Source: Asterella californica (taxonomy: Eukaryota > Streptophyta > Marchantiopsida > Marchantiales > Aytoniaceae). From it: 64,000 nt of DNA. The stretch spans positions 7,440,001-7,504,000 of the forward strand of contig JAYKYS010000016.1 in assembly GCA_036924285.1 (NCBI GenBank), given 5' to 3'. Positions 47,441 through 61,862 of this stretch are shown piece by piece (the first letter of the stretch is position 1; the number at the start of each line of letters is the position of its first letter). Below the pieces are notes generated by a model. That model did not search any database. It saw only the letters and a list, made by a program, of their open reading frames with translations, and had not been told where the DNA came from. A program made the position numbers and the translations under genes.

Positions 47441-50400
47441 GCAAGTATTACTTGCTTCAGTCATCTAGGCATGTACGGCATCAAGCGATACCGTAGATGA
47501 GAACTGTTCGTGATCTCGGTTTTGGACGAAGTTGACGGAAATTAACTGATCCCGAAACGCAAGTTCCCCCGTGCCCTCACTTTCCGACCTTTTCTTTTGC
47601 CGGCAATTTACGGAGTTCCACTAAACTAGTTTAATTAGTCTACGTTCGGAAATTGGTCTTAATTTTTGAATACTATATCATATATTTTTGTCGTGAAAAG
47701 TTAGTTCAAGATTACATAACACTATTGATGTGAGCGAAATTCATATTTCAGTATCAACAGTTCAAACTAGTGATAGTTAGATGAAAATAAAGTTCAATAA
47801 TATTTGTAGTAAATTCAATTTGTTTGAAAATTGTATCTTAATACTGTGTACACTAATACAATATAAAACTTTAGATACTGTTATTCTGAATTAGGGTTTA
47901 CAAAAGATCCAAAGCGGAAAGATTAAATCAGCAACGCAGCGTTTTCTGCTAAATATTTAGTAATATCATATGGTGAAATTAACATAGTCAACAGAATACA
48001 CGAAACGGGAATTTTCACCGGGAATCGTGACCGGAAATTTCCATACAACCTGATTATTTTTACGGCACCTCTTGTCTGTACTAACATCGAACGCTTAAAA
48101 CTGTAAAAATTCCTAGCTGATTTGTCCAAGGCATTAAGAGGTAAAGCATTAAGAAAAACTCTTAAGCTAAATCGTATATATACAGGACGATGAATTTATT
48201 GAGTAAAATGTTAAAATCTCTTGAACTGGATGTTATTATTCAGTAGGACCAATCAATAATCTCCCCATAACAAAATTTACAGGATTAAGGTCAGAAGTGA
48301 TAAACCTCGAATTTCAAACGTATCAAGGAAGAAAGAATAGATACAAACATGTAACTGAAAAAATTTTAAACCTCGAGAATGAGTATAAAAGCATAAAAGT
48401 GAATATTTCTTTTTTCATCGTAATGTTTTTTTGAGTATGAAAATAATATTATGTTCAGCTCCAAGAAACCCGGACATATTCCTCTGTCAATACTAAGTAT
48501 CGTATCTCGAGGTCAGATTCTGCGAAAAATAATTATAAAAGGATAGAGTATGAAATTTTCAAAAACTTCAGAGATAAAATACTGAAACAAAGTAAATTCA
48601 GATGGTAAAGTGCCAAAATGCTAGTATATTTATGTTAACCAAGAAAAACATATACTCAATTTACTTTTATCTTTCTGTCATGTTTCTAAGACAAATATCA
48701 ATACTCTCTACTGCACATTGAGAAGAGTATATCGAACTTAGAATATAGAACAAAGAAATTACATGAGATTATGGTTTAATGGTTATGGTAAGATTTATTT
48801 AGCCACATCGGATGAATGGAATAGTGAAGTAGATAAGTAACCTAAATTCTCAACTCTCAACTCTCAGTAAGAGTAAGATAGAATCCAATGCCGAATTTTC
48901 TCAAACTATATTATCAATATGCTGGAAATGATGTCATTTCACTTGTCAAATACCGAACCTCATTTTGTCAAAATAAATAAATATTTGGCAAGCAGCTGCC
49001 GAATCTTCCCTCGAGTTAAGATAGTGTGCTTTGAGATGAATCATAGTGAATAGTTTTAATTTGATTCTTGTTTTATCATATTTCAAACTGAGATGAAGAA
49101 GCAATCATCATAATCATTTCTACAAAAAAGTTAAATTTTTTAGTTCTTTGAAAGCAAACCCACACAGAATAAAGTATTCTGGGTTACCTGGAGCACTTGT
49201 ATTCATACTCGGGGTTTTAAAATCATAAAGAATATAATTAAAGACATAAACCGCATGCGCAAATTCACGTAAATTTTCTATCGTACCACTTCTAAAAATA
49301 AAGTTAATAAATAAAATAAATAAAGTTAACGGGAGAAAACGTGTACACATTTTGACGAGAGTTAACGGAATGGTTTCAGCCAAGAATGGAGTGGTCTAAT
49401 GGATCACTAGGCTTTTTTATGTCACCAAAGATTTCTCAATATATGTTCGGAGAGCTTCCATTTCTACTTTTTGCTCTTCGTTGCCATAGATTAATTAAGA
49501 TGAGATTAATAAATCTTCTAAACTCAAATTTGTATGTTTCAACTCTATTGATCTCTAGAAACGAGTATTATATAATTCATATTTGTCACAACAACTGAAT
49601 ATATTCATCGACAGTACTTCCTCTGGAAAAAAGTTAAAAGACATCCAGTTGAGTGTATTGTAATGTGTTAATGAAGTAAAGTGTTTATGAATCAATGGTT
49701 ATCTTGGTGTTTTATTATTTGCTCATGATCACTTGGTGCTTATTTCTAACAAGACCCTCCTGGCTTTGTTAAAGACGATACAGTACCTGATACAATGTTT
49801 TTGAGATTTTGCACACTTTCTATTGTATATTTCCTTTTTTAAAATTAAATAATTGAATTATCTCAGATTTCGCTTATGACCTTTTGGTTCTATGCAGTTT
49901 TTGCTCATTGTTAATTGCTTCTTTCACTCATCCTTCGTTGACACAGCAAAACTCTAATGAGAAAAATGAGTTAACTGTATCGCACTGATGTGTACCCAAA
50001 ATAAACATGATTTGATAGTTCTATCCATATACTTTCTAAGACAACAAATTTGACATAATTTTTATGTTTACTTCTCCATCCTTCAGAAAGTATCAACAAA
50101 AGATAGAGATATAAACGGAGAAAATTCTGTTAATCTTATCAAAAAACAATGAAAGCGACTGTCTAATGATATCTTTCTTCTTAAATTCACCATCCTACAC
50201 AAAGATATTTTATTTTTATCTTAAGTTGGAAAGTGATTACTCATACATTTGTTACTTATCTCTTTTTGCTGGCAAATCCCATAATTCTTTCTCTACTATT
50301 CCTAAAATTCAAATCTTGGTGGTATCAAAAATCCTACTGTGAAAACTTTCCAACGATGTCAATTTTGACTTATTTGAGTTGCGTACTTTAAACTTTCCAA

Positions 50401-52006
50401 ATATTTCAATCTTATCTTGTCCAAGCCCAGTAGTCTAAATTGCACCGCTTAAACCCTTGAATTTATTTAACTTTCAATCCTCAGTAAACTGGCAAAATTT
50501 TGTAACCTCCACCAAGAAGTGATATTGATATCACTTTCCTATTTTATTTTTTGTAGTTTTGCCAAAAGAAGTAATACCAATATCGCTTCTCCACACCGGA
50601 AAACCTCATGCATTTTCTAGAAGTGCTATCATATCACTTCTCATCATCTCCACGAGCCAAACCTTGATGTCAATCACAAAAAGTTTCATCTCTACCTCGT
50701 CTTGAGAATTCAAATTAAAATGATGTACGGTTGTTGGAGTAAAAATTCTAAACCATAAAAAACTGATGAGTCTAAAAGAATCTAATCATCATTAAGTGGT
50801 ATCTAGAAGCGTGCCTACTTATCTACGATGTTATCTACGTGTGATAAGTAGTACATTGTCACGCATCATTCCATTCATGTCAACAAGTGACACGTCATAA
50901 CTTCATATATCAATAAATGGTGTTGTAGCTTTTGATGTCATGTCAGCACTAGAGACGTCATCATCCGCTAGAAATCTCTAAAAATTCACAAATCTCCATA
51001 ACTTCTATTCTATAACTCTATTTGGGATTATTTGAGGTTCCACAAAGTAATTTTGAGGCATGAAACAAATTGTACGTCATGATGAAGTGTAAAGTCTCTT
51101 TGCAACAAGTTCAACAAAATTTATTCTCTAGACGTTGGTTTCTCATTATAGTCTATCCATGACACAACAAAATAATGCAACTTCATCATTGTCACTTCTT
51201 CTCTCTCGTCGCTCCACTCTACTTTAAACTACTTGTTGGATCATTTTGTACACATACTACTCAAACTTCTAGATGTAAAAAATAGTGAAGTTTCTTATTA
51301 ATACGTCGAGACTCTCTTGTATGTGATCTATTGTTCATTGACTCCCCATGAAAGTGACGAGTACTGAAGCTACACGAATGAGTTGTAATCTAGTTCCATA
51401 AACTACCTTCTAGTATTTTTTTTGGATTCTGAAAACTCATTTCTAAATATCAATTTTGTTATGGCTAATACAAGCTAACAAATAGCTCCAGTACCTAACA
51501 GATAGCACCAAGAGACATAGATTAACCAGACCTTTTGAACCTCGCACACAACGTCCAACTCCAACAGCTAATCAAAAACATCATAAATGTGTTAAAATCC
51601 AAAAATAATTAATATATACTTTACTCTTTTCCAGTATTGCCAAATGACTCTTAAAGATAATCTGATATTTGGAAAGAGCTTAAACTAAGACCCATTAAGA
51701 CATGGCACCACACTCAATCCTAACCGTGGTATGTTAGCTTCTAGAGTCCAATTCAAACTACATCCACATCCGGATCACATTAGAAGATAAGATATGATTA
51801 TCCTCTATGGCTGAAGACTCATCTTGACTCAACACCAACGATGTATGGATAGATATCTCGCATCATGTTGACTGGATCTCAAACTCTTCATAGTTAAGCG
51901 GACCTTCTTCTGAATGGAGTTAATAATCTGTAGCATGCATTTTAGTTTTTTTGGTCTCTTAGATTTGATATGGATCACAGTCTGGTCCATTATCAAGATC
52001 CTCATT
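47441..52006. other. AT-rich spacer without a recognised gene
   Basis: Only short frames and no motif. Nothing I can name. Confidence 0.4.
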
Positions 52007-52047
52007 GCTCTGAGTGCAAGATATATATATTAACTTGCACTCAGAGC
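52007..52047. repeat. Perfect 14-base inverted repeat
   Basis: GCTCTGAGTGCAAG (52007-52020) and its exact complement (52034-52047) surround a 13-base AT loop. Confidence 0.85.
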
Positions 52048-55000
52048 ACCTGCATATGTGCTTCGTTTGGACCTACAGCTCCATCAAAAAAAATTTGAGG
52101 AGCTTGGACTATGTCTCCTCCTTCTGAAGGTCAATTTCTTGACTTATTATTCTATTGTGCTGCTTGTTGAGATTGACGGAGTTCTTTCTTCGAATCTTTT
52201 TTCTATTATTGTAATCCAACTATCATATGGAGATAAGTCTCCTTCTTCTCTATAAGTTGTAATATGAAAAATCCACAACTTGATGTTTAGATCATTCTCT
52301 CTCGTCTTGCAATCCGTTAAAAACTTTCGCCTCACATGTTTGTTTGATAGTAGGCTTGAAACATCCTCATTGAGATCCGAGATCTCATTGAAAAATAGAC
52401 GTCTCAGTACTACTACTATTCTGAACTGCATGCCCCTCCTCCTAATGTTCAGTATCGGTGTGAAGATAGAGTTCTCTCTTAGCTAACAAAGATCAACACC
52501 TATCTCCTACTCCTCTTTGTTCTCTTTGGAAGTTCAAGACGTTCCACACAAGTCTAAAGTCTCGAAGACCTCACTCCTTATAGATCTGAATTCTTCCTCA
52601 TTAGAAAAGTCTCCACCTAATCATCAACCTCAGCAATATCTTAACTCCCGTCTAGAAAGTGCCTGAACTACCTCCAAATCATCAACCTCCGCAATATCTC
52701 AACTCTCGGTAATCTCAATTCTAGAAAGTGGCTGTTTTGTGATATCTAAGTAGAAATGTACTAAGAGCGTCTCTACACTTGCTTTTTTCGTTATAGTTCA
52801 ATTTTACCCGACCCCAATCATAATTAAGATCACATTTCCGAATGATTGTCTCCGGCTAGCGCTCTAAAATTTCGTTACAGTTTAATGGTTTGACACTATT
52901 GGCATTACTTAGAATTATCTTGCTCGTGTGATCTTAATGAACCCTTTCTCCAATTCATTTTCTAACTACATTTTTCTGCTCTAACCCTCTTCGCATCTTC
53001 GAAACTGTAAACAACCCAAAATCGCCCAACAACAATGCCACTTATTACCAACCTTATCTCCCACGCGTCGAAACTCTTTTCTCCGTTTCAAAACTGCAGG
53101 TTCAAAGACACTCTTACCAGTGAACTATCCACCTTCCTCGTTTTACTCTTGGGTACAACTTAGGGATAGCTACTGAAGAATCTTCTCCAGTCTGTCATAT
53201 CTCTGGAAAATAATCCCCCAACTACAAATAAATGTCTTCTTCGCATGAAAGAAAAAAAACAACGTATGCCATACAGAAGACTCTCAACTTAGGATTTGAG
53301 GACACGAAGAATCCTCCGTCCATTCTAATGTGAGTTCTTGTCTAGAACAATCTGCGTCCACTGGTAATCCTCTTTGCCATAAGAACCTTGTCTCGAGAAA
53401 AATCTTCTATTTCGTCTCCCACTTGTAGAAAACACATATCCATCCGACACCTCAACCACAGAGCTGCAATCCAGATAGTGGAAGTCACTCTGAAACCTCC
53501 TCAAAGCGAATACTTCCGCGATACCTCCACACTAAATCTACTCGACAAACCAGCTCTCCCAACTTTCCTTCATCCTACGGATACATATTGGGCAGATTGT
53601 ACGATACTAGCAAGAAAGGTGCTACGACCACTCAAAAACGATCTGAGTTCTTCCTGACACAACAGTTCACAAACGATCTGAGCTGAATAAACGATCGGAT
53701 TATGTGACTCAAAAATGTGTACGTTGACCTCGGACAGTCGTAGGGGCACAGTTCCTCATGCAGCATTCTCCAGTCCACTCGCAGTTCCTCCTGACGCATA
53801 CTTCAAGACATTTCCTCCAACCTCTGCTCTATGCTTCACTCAATATGGTACTCTCTGCCTTAGGGAAGATAGATAGTCCCTGGGAACTCCACTCTTTTTC
53901 CTCAGGAACTAAAGAGAGGCCTCCTACCAAGCTTCGGCTCTCAGTAATTCTTGCTTACAGCCAGGAAATTTCCTATTCCGCATGGTATTTATATTTTACC
54001 ACTGATTTTACCTTTGACCCAAAACCAATAGGTAATCATCACCCAGTGAGAATATGCCGTTGGATCACTACACAAATAGAGAGACACGGTTTCTCACTAC
54101 TATGCAGAAAACTACGGCCGCTGAAGCATAATCAACGGAGACTTAACTGACTGTGTAACATTCAGTCGGGACTTCCCACATAGACGTGCTTGGCTGATGA
54201 TGCATGTGCAAAGATCCCACGTACTCTAGAGCGACGGACAAGAAGGGAGAAAGACTGAGAGACGTAACCAAGGAAGCAAAAGATCTCCAGCAACCTCCGA
54301 CCTGCTACAGATTACCAAATTTTCATACGCAAAAAGCAATTACAAGCTACCACAATATCTTTTCATAGCACGATAATGACAGCGTCGAAACCGCAAGGCA
54401 ATTCATCTCAACCTGTGCGGATAAATGAGCTCGCCAATAAAACGTCACGTTCCTGCATTTCTCGAGAAACCCCACGCAACTCTATTGAGAGCGCTTCTTG
54501 GATATTAATGAATGTCATCCCGTCCACCACCACCACTGCCCGAAATTTGGCGCCAAGTAATGGATAAGAGATCTGTTGTAGTTACTGTAGCTAGCACAGC
54601 TTCCTCACTCATCACTATTAAGTGTCGAGTTGTTACTAGACAAGGCCACTGTCATTTCACTACCACTGAGGCTACTAAATACGACCTTCCGAAGTTACAG
54701 TATCTTAACTATCAAAACACGTGACTGCTCACCGATCAACCCAGCTTACTCCAAGCTACCCTTTTAACCAGAAGGCGAAACACAATCAATCTTCTGAACC
54801 TCCTACACTTGAAGACCCATTTTGCACTGTCCATCAGCAAGAATGGTAAGGAACTTCCCCAATAACTATCAAAGGAGGAATCACATCCAACATTCGAAGA
54901 ATCTGCCGGAACACGGTCTCTCAGGACGAGAATGTACCTTCAGGGTCACCGGAGTTACAAAATTGAACGACGAGGACGTAAAGTCGTAGCTTGGAAACTG

Positions 55001-55480
55001 ATATATGTAACAGTCTATGCGTATAGCAGCACAAATGCAAAAGCTACCGACATACGTTTGAAGGTAACCAATGTTGTAGCTTTTGCAATTGGCATATATA
55101 AGAACCACAAGTCAAAGTTTCGCGATTGCGGATGGAAAGACAAGTAACGGCCCATCATATCCCAGAATCTGTAAATCACAAGTGGAAAAAGACTGTCATT
55201 CAATCTGAGCTCATGAAAAGATTCCTAACTTACAGCTGACATCCCCATATCCTTCGCAGACTTCGAAAGTGATAACCAGGTGCTCAGCTGTTCACGTTGC
55301 TTGTACATCATGATACATCATGAAATAGGAAGTAAACATCGGAACACCACAGCACGAGATACCGTAAGCCACCCACAGGACCTCCCACAACAAACGTCAA
55401 CCTACAGTGCCCTGCTAGCTGTGCAGTTGACACCTTCATCGATTGCAGTTTTCGCGAAGATGTTCAAAATTCCCGTCGTA
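52048..55480. other. Spacer downstream of the universal stress protein gene
   Basis: No gene supported. 52610-52735 holds a rough tandem repeat (atcatcaacctc[ac]gcaatatct...tctagaaagtg[cg]ctg twice). A 94-codon minus frame at 52147-52431 has no known motif. TTTGGCGCCAAGTAATGG near 54546-54563 resembles a retroelement primer site but has no partner LTR that I can see. Confidence 0.35.
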
Positions 55481-56736
55481 TCATTTTGAAGGTGACGATG
55501 CTACCGTTGCCTTTGGTGAACTTGGCAACTCAGCGTGAGGTGTGGGGCTAGGGGCCTGAACCTTCGGTGAACTTGGGGCGTGTGCGTTTGGCGGACTGGG
55601 AACGTGCACCTTTGGGGAGCTAGGGAACTGTGGTTCTGGTGTACCAACTCCACTTTCTAGTTTGCCACTACCTGTCTTCGCTTTAAGAGAGTTCGTCTTC
55701 GGTAATTGTGGTGCTGGTAACCCACCTGCTGCATCCCCCTCTTTCTCTTCGGGATATCTAACAACCACCACAGGGCAGTCACAGTGATGAACACAATAGT
55801 CACTTACACTGCCGAGACGCGCCTTCCGGGATCGCTTTGCAGCACCAAAACCACGACTTCCCATGATAACTGCGTACCGGCACACCCATGCCCAGCAAAA
55901 AAGTCAGATACGCGAATCAGGGCATGAAACATAGAGAGAGGACGAATATTACGGGAACAAGTTAGCTGAGTGTCAAGAGAATAAAAGTTGGTGCAACTTA
56001 TCATTTCAAGAATTTAAAACACAGGTGAGGCGTACTGATGCAAGTAAACTTCGCCTGCATTCGCAGTTTCCTTGTCGCCCGTACAAACGTTTAATTGTGG
56101 GTGTATGCGGGTACTGTGACTCGAACAACAGATCACAGTTAACAGAAACAAATAGTATGAAGGGGCTTACCAGCGTTGACCCCCAAGCGTTCTACCTCCA
56201 GGCAGATTCTTTCCTTCATGTCGTGGTCCTTGACAATGTGTATCTTGTAAGGAATACGTGCGTCTGAAAGCGGCCTTGACAAATCAGCGCTCTTGGCCTC
56301 TGTGAACGCATCATAGTCGTCTTCCAACTTTTGCTGCGCTTCTTTATCCGATTCAAGAATATGGTCTGAAGCGCCCCAGTCGGCGCCATATAGAACCCCT
56401 GTAGCTCTTACATGGAGAATGATCACCTACCCGAGGAGGCCAGCCACAGCATTAGAGAGGCGCGTGATTTATATCTTCAAGGGATGGAACCCAATTTCTT
56501 TAACAAACTATACAAGCTATGGGTATGTTTCGCACATATCTGCTGGTATGTGCGAAAAATTCGAAATCCACAAGTCTAAGAAGTTATGGCGTCATTACAG
56601 TTGGAGGCATGGTTACCTGATCTCCAGGACGCAAGTAATTAGCTACAGCCCACTTCACTGCATATGCACTTTCATCACTCAAGTCAACGGCAATGGCGAT
56701 CTTTCGATCCCCTGATTGCAACGACGACAGCGGCAT
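55481..56736 (-). CDS. Universal stress protein, PHOS32/34 type
   Basis: Three exons: 56736-56617, 56426-56171 and 55869-55481, with GT-AG introns (56616-56427 and 56170-55870), giving 254 residues in frame. Exon 1 has DRKIAIAVDLSDESAYAVKW and NYLRPGDQ, exon 2 has VIILHVRATGVLYGADWGA and IPYKIHIVKDHDMKERICLE, and exon 3 has VIMGSRGFGAAKRS...LGSVSDYCVHHCDCPVVVVRYP. These are the blocks of the plant PHOS32-like universal stress protein family, including the Gly-rich phosphate-binding loop; such proteins bind nucleotide and are phosphorylated after elicitor or stress signals. The C-terminus is unusual: about 80 residues rich in Pro, Ser and Lys with several SSPK repeats. The start at 56736 fits the family; an in-frame ATG at 56787 would add 17 residues. 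Confidence 0.9.
56528..56557. repeat. Perfect hairpin within intron 1 of the stress protein gene
   Basis: TTTCGCACATA (56528-56538) and its exact complement (56547-56557) with an 8-base loop, inside the 190-base first intron. Confidence 0.8.
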
Positions 56737-56789
56737 TCCTGGTCTGCATGATAGCGCAAAAAGACAACATCCGTGGATCAGGCTCACAG

Positions 56790-59260
56790 ATTCCGGGAAT
56801 CACCACAAAACATGGCCAATATTTAGTCTCACGAGCAAGCAGATCAAGAAGGACGAGAGAAGGACGATTGTTGAGTATTCCTCTCCAACAGTAAACGCAG
56901 CTCACCCACACTAACCGAAGGTAGTGATCGACTAAGCGAATCTAAAACGGCTGGCAACACCTGTGAAATGTGCACAGACTCAGGTCCTGTTACTTAGAAA
57001 CACTGAGAGAGACGAGAAATCACGGAAAATCTCACATGTAAGGTGAATGAACAGTTGGAGCTTGCAAGGGAGAGCTCTCCTCTCCTAGTTACCACCCAGG
57101 CAAAACAAGTTTACATTTACAACAAACGGACGAAGGTCCGAGGAGGTGACAGCGAACCCAAAAAGCGATTTCTCTGTACCGAAACACGAAAAAAAAATAC
57201 TTCGATAAAACTAAGGGAAGATTTCGCCCGAACGAATCCGAGCAGAGCAAACAGAGCTTGGGGCTTCAACGACGTGAAACGCAACTCTCTGCTGAAGAAA
57301 CCGAAACTGAACGTATGCAGCTGTTTAGTCCTAGCTTCCAGCACTGGTCTCCTTGACTAGATCTCCCGCACGCTCCAACTGTGGTAAAAGAAATAGGGCA
57401 ACGAGATGGGGAGGCAGTAAACGAAGCGGTACTTGCGAACATAGTACACTCGATATTTCACCTACAAAAGTTTGTCTATCAAAACATCTGAAACAAGTCA
57501 CGGGATAATTTGCTATTCTTTAGCAAAAGATGCGTAGTGACAGATCCACCTGCACTCAAAAGTCCCCCCTCCCTCCGTCGGTATCTACTCCAATGTCAAA
57601 CAGTACCCATCTCGGATACTTTAGAAAAGCGAACTCGCGACTCTTGCACAAGAGGATACCCCAATGGTACTAACTAGCCCCTACAAACCCAACCAGGCAC
57701 TTGTACTAGGGCATGTGGACGTCAAAGCTAACTCTAATGGTCGCAGGATCCAGCATCTAGGAAGTACCAAGACACATCTTCACTTACCTCCCAAGAAATG
57801 GTCGATTGGCGTGTTCCCTAATGCTAGAACTGTAACTGATATCTCTCTCCGACAGACGGCACCCACAAAACTGCCACTTCCCGGTTCTCGCTCTATCTCT
57901 CTCCTCTCTTTTCCTCTAGCGACCAGAGCACTAGCGCTTTCTGACGTATGCAGCCACCGCCTCCAGCCCCGAGTCCCTTTCTAAACAAAGTGACAAGTAG
58001 GCTGACAAGTAACAGACGAGACAGACTCACAAGTCTACTCAGCACCGCGCTAGGTCCAGTCGGCAATCAGGCGAAGACATACATTACACTTCCAGATCAC
58101 AATCTCGTCCACGACAGGACGATCTAAGTTCTGGTGAAAGAGGAATGCGAGAACTCGATACTGACTGAGCGACTGAATGGTATACCTTTAGAAATGTGAG
58201 TCGGCTGTCTGTCACAATCCCTACTCTTCCTCTCTAATCTTCCCCTCTTAGGAACGTTTCCCTCTCTGTTGATTAGTGTATCACGCACATCTCTTTCTCG
58301 CTCAATCGTCGTCCTCGTCTCGACTCGTCTACACTTTAACAGGTCTTCTAGGAATTTACTCAAAGATGACTACAGTAGTCCTCTCGCCTTTTTCTCTCTC
58401 CCTCTCGCGCGCGGGGAGTCCTACCACTGTCCCCCACCCACGTCCCACGCCCCACTCCACGCCAAGCCAAGCCCAGCCACACCAAGCCAAGCCAGCAGCG
58501 AATCAGACGAAAAGGGTTACTTTAGTTCAGAAATATACCCGGTAAAATCAGACAACCGTGAGGAGAGAAAGCGTGGCCAAGCTCGTCCCGCAGAAAGGTT
58601 TACAAACACAAGACTCGAGAGAGAGGAGAAAAGAGAAAAGTAGTTATCACATTACAACACATCCATCACCAACCTGTTCTTCCTTTGCTTGAAGGATCGA
58701 CTCTCAAGGCAAACAGCTTGGCTGCTCGTGTCATGCATTGATTGATCTTGATAGTTCCAAGCAACCTCCTAACACCACCACTTCTGAGGAAGGTAGGCAG
58801 GCCGGCAGGCAGTAAGTCGGTCAGTCCAGTCGAGTCGAGTCTTGGTTTTCTCCTCTCCTTTCCCGTCCCGGTGAAAGTAGCAGAGACTTCTCTTCTCCGC
58901 TACCTGGAGGAAGACGAGAGACTCTTTCTCCACTCCTCTAGAGGGAACGCAGATCGGGATGATCCCAAGTTAGTGTACAAAGTGGCTTTGTCTGAGGTTT
59001 TGTGTGTAGGTGTTGGGGCGGCGAGTCCACGCTGCAGCAGCACTCAATCCATCTTCTGGAGTTGGCGTCGGTACTCTCTCATCGGTCTGCCTCAAGCTAG
59101 AAATTCTCTTCTTTGTAAGCTAACACACAAGAGCTCTCTACAGCGCGCCCTAGTGAGGCTTCCGTTGCTCCGTTCTTCTTCCCTTGTTCTTCTTCACTTC
59201 TATGACTGACTTGGAGCACACTCTAATTTGCACAATCTCACATCCCCATAAGTGAAATAT
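56790..59260. promoter_or_regulatory. GA/CT-rich region upstream of the stress protein gene
   Basis: Likely 5' leader and promoter of the minus-strand gene, by position and by its CT-rich plus strand (for example 57890-57920, 58250-58430, 58840-58945). A 155-codon plus frame (58742-59209) is low in complexity and has no known motif. A separate divergent gene cannot be excluded. No transcription start can be fixed. Confidence 0.3.
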
Positions 59261-60636
59261 CAACAATGAGTTCTGTTCTTATGGGACCCACTACAATAGT
59301 CTATTGCACTTAAGATGTTATTTTGGCTGCTGCTAGGCTGGAGTCAACTACTATACCTCATCTCATCTAGAGCTCTCCACCATGATTCACCACCTTGTGA
59401 GTCATGGTGCTAATTTCTCCCTCATGTCGTAAGAAACCATACCATCTTGCCGCCGCCTCTTGCTACTCGCCTGCTTGATTCTAAAGCCCTGCCGTTTGCA
59501 AGAATCTTCTCGGCATCTAATCAAAGCGTTAGTCCTACTAGTGGTGAATACGAATGATCCGCAGAACAAACCTCCGTTTGTCCTTTACCTCTTCATAGAC
59601 GAAGCACCGTCCTAGCGTCGTTATTCTTGTTCCTTTGAGTTTTCGTTCGTGTATTTGGCCAATCCTGTCTATGATCGATGCACAAAGGCTGCATCTTCCA
59701 TCTCCTCAATCTTCGTCGGAACCTTCTGTTCTTTTCTTTTCCTTTCTTTGAGAGGGAAAGGGTGCTTAAAATAGTCCTATGAGTCATGACTCGACGCGAC
59801 CATACCTGATCTGTTATTTCTTGAAATTTCCACGTCTTTTACATCATCTGGATTTCATTTACGGTTACTGTACAGTGACCGCCTAGGACCTGGACTCGGT
59901 GTAATGTCAACCGGGAGATTTCTTTCAAAAGACAGAAAGTAGAGTAAAAGCCGGAATTGGAAAATTAGCTATTTACTAAGAAGACATCTGATCTGATTGA
60001 TAACGAGAACTTGCGAGGGGTGAATCGACATCTCACGCATATTTAATTTAATTTCCATTTAAACTGGTTAAAGCTAAAAATAATATTTTCACCACATGCA
60101 TGAGTATGCAAGAATAATAATTTATTCCTAGCATGGGGACCATTCCATTTTATACTTTAGATCAATACAGACTTATAAATCTTTGAAATATTTTTATATA
60201 TAAACATTTTTATCTTCTTAAATCTTTATGTCACGGTGTTAATATTTATCACATACCAAAAGCTCTATAGTGCTGAACATTTGACCTATCATATAACACA
60301 ACAGTATTCGAATGCATAAAGTCTATAAATCCACCCTAAGTATCCAAACGTGCCATTTTAGAACAACATGCCGCTCAAGCTAAACAGGAATAATAACGTT
60401 CTCGGATAATATTTCTGGTAAGTTTGAAATTATTGCCGTCAAACCTGAAACTTGTTGAAGATTGCTGTGATTTCTCTGTTTTCACATCCGTTCTGTATAT
60501 GATGAAAAGGTATATGTATATATGATAGAAAAGTACGTGACCAAGACACTGTGAAGAGTAAGAAAATCATTATTAGTAATGCTGAAGATTCTGTCTTCCA
60601 TCTTCTGAAAGATGAATGCAACATGTGTGATTAGTT
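59261..60636. other. Spacer, no gene recognised
   Basis: AT-rich from about 60000 on. Nothing I can name. Confidence 0.35.
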
Positions 60637-60810
60637 TATTCCCTTACTCTACTGGCAAGAAGAGTTAGAGAATAAATTAAAAGTTGAGTTTTTTCATTTC
60701 TGTTGTTAGAGGATCGCCCTTATAGTTCTGGAAGTGAGTGGTCAGTCACTATGTTTATGGATTATCCTTGGAACTCTTGCAACTCTGAGGTTGGTTAATA
60801 ATTAACACTT
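60637..60810. repeat. Third copy of the hairpin repeat family
   Basis: Imperfect hairpin TTATTCCCTTACTCT, loop, AAGAGTTAGAGAATAA (60637-60672), followed by attaa as at 28891 and 29635, then the gcaactctgag...taacactt motif (60777-60810) also seen at 46696 and 46801. Confidence 0.55.
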
Positions 60811-61339
60811 AAAGGAACTTTTATTTATTCATAATAGTTTGATTTTATTTATAACTCTAGATTTTCCAGATTTATAAATACATAAATCCGTATACACTAA
60901 GCTTTCCAGCAGCGTACAATCCACATTGGAGATAAAAGTAAACTCTCTTTTTGCACCCAAAAAAAAACTTTTTCCTCATCTCTTTATACTTACCCAGCGA
61001 AAACAATACACAGCCACCTCGTACTAAACTTCTCTACCTCGCTTGAGATGTAAATATTACTCAGTTAGAAAATGGACGTACTTGAACTAGAGACTTGTTG
61101 AAATTAGAAGAATGCTTTCGCTGCAAAATGTCAATTGAGAAACAAGAGCGATACGAAGACAATACATGAACTTTGAACATCATGAAAGTTGCACAAATCT
61201 AGACTCTATTCTCACAATATCTATAAAGTCAAGAGCTCACAAGAATACATACATGGGCTTAAAATGCTTACCAGTTTAGATCGATAAAGCTCCGGAATTC
61301 TTATTTACATAACTGGAAGAGACAAGAGAATGAATGTGA

Positions 61340-61376
61340 AATCCAGTTTGAAGTGAAATTCACTTCAAACTGGATT
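61340..61376. repeat. Perfect 18-base inverted repeat
   Basis: AATCCAGTTTGAAGTGAA (61340-61357), one base, then its exact complement (61359-61376). Confidence 0.9.
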
Positions 61377-61862
61377 CTTCCTAGAGTTTCTTATTTCTTC
61401 TCGTTTCATTCATCCTTAAACTTAGAATCAACGCTTCACATGTTAAATTTCACATTTCTTATTGTCTAAATAATTCAATATGACCTCTCCACTTCCAATT
61501 CTTCCATCTCATGTTATGTGATTTGCCATCTCTGTCCTTCTTTGTCCCTATGAAATATGAGATAAAGAGTCTAAGCAGTTTTTGACTTTCTCAGAAACGA
61601 AATCATGCATGAATAATGCAAAAGTAGAATACCAACTATAGTTCTTCTACCGAAACAACTTCTCCAAAGAATGCAAAAAGATCAAGATCTCATGTTCTTG
61701 CCTCTTATTGCATTCGTGATGGATATTCCAACTCGATAGATTAGAAGGAATTGCATTGGAATAAAGCAGATTTATTGTTGTCTGTGAGGTAGGAAAACAT
61801 AGGTCTATATTTTTCCAACAGCTCTCTTTACAAAGATCTAATTGGTTGTGTTGAGATAGGTT

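Noticed and set aside
52147..52431. 94-codon minus ORF as possible retroelement gag
   Set aside because: No zinc knuckle, no neighbouring pol and no clear match to gag signatures.
58742..59209. 155-codon plus-strand ORF
   Set aside because: Low-complexity Ser/Leu/Arg composition in a CT-rich region; more likely the complement of a GA-rich leader or promoter.
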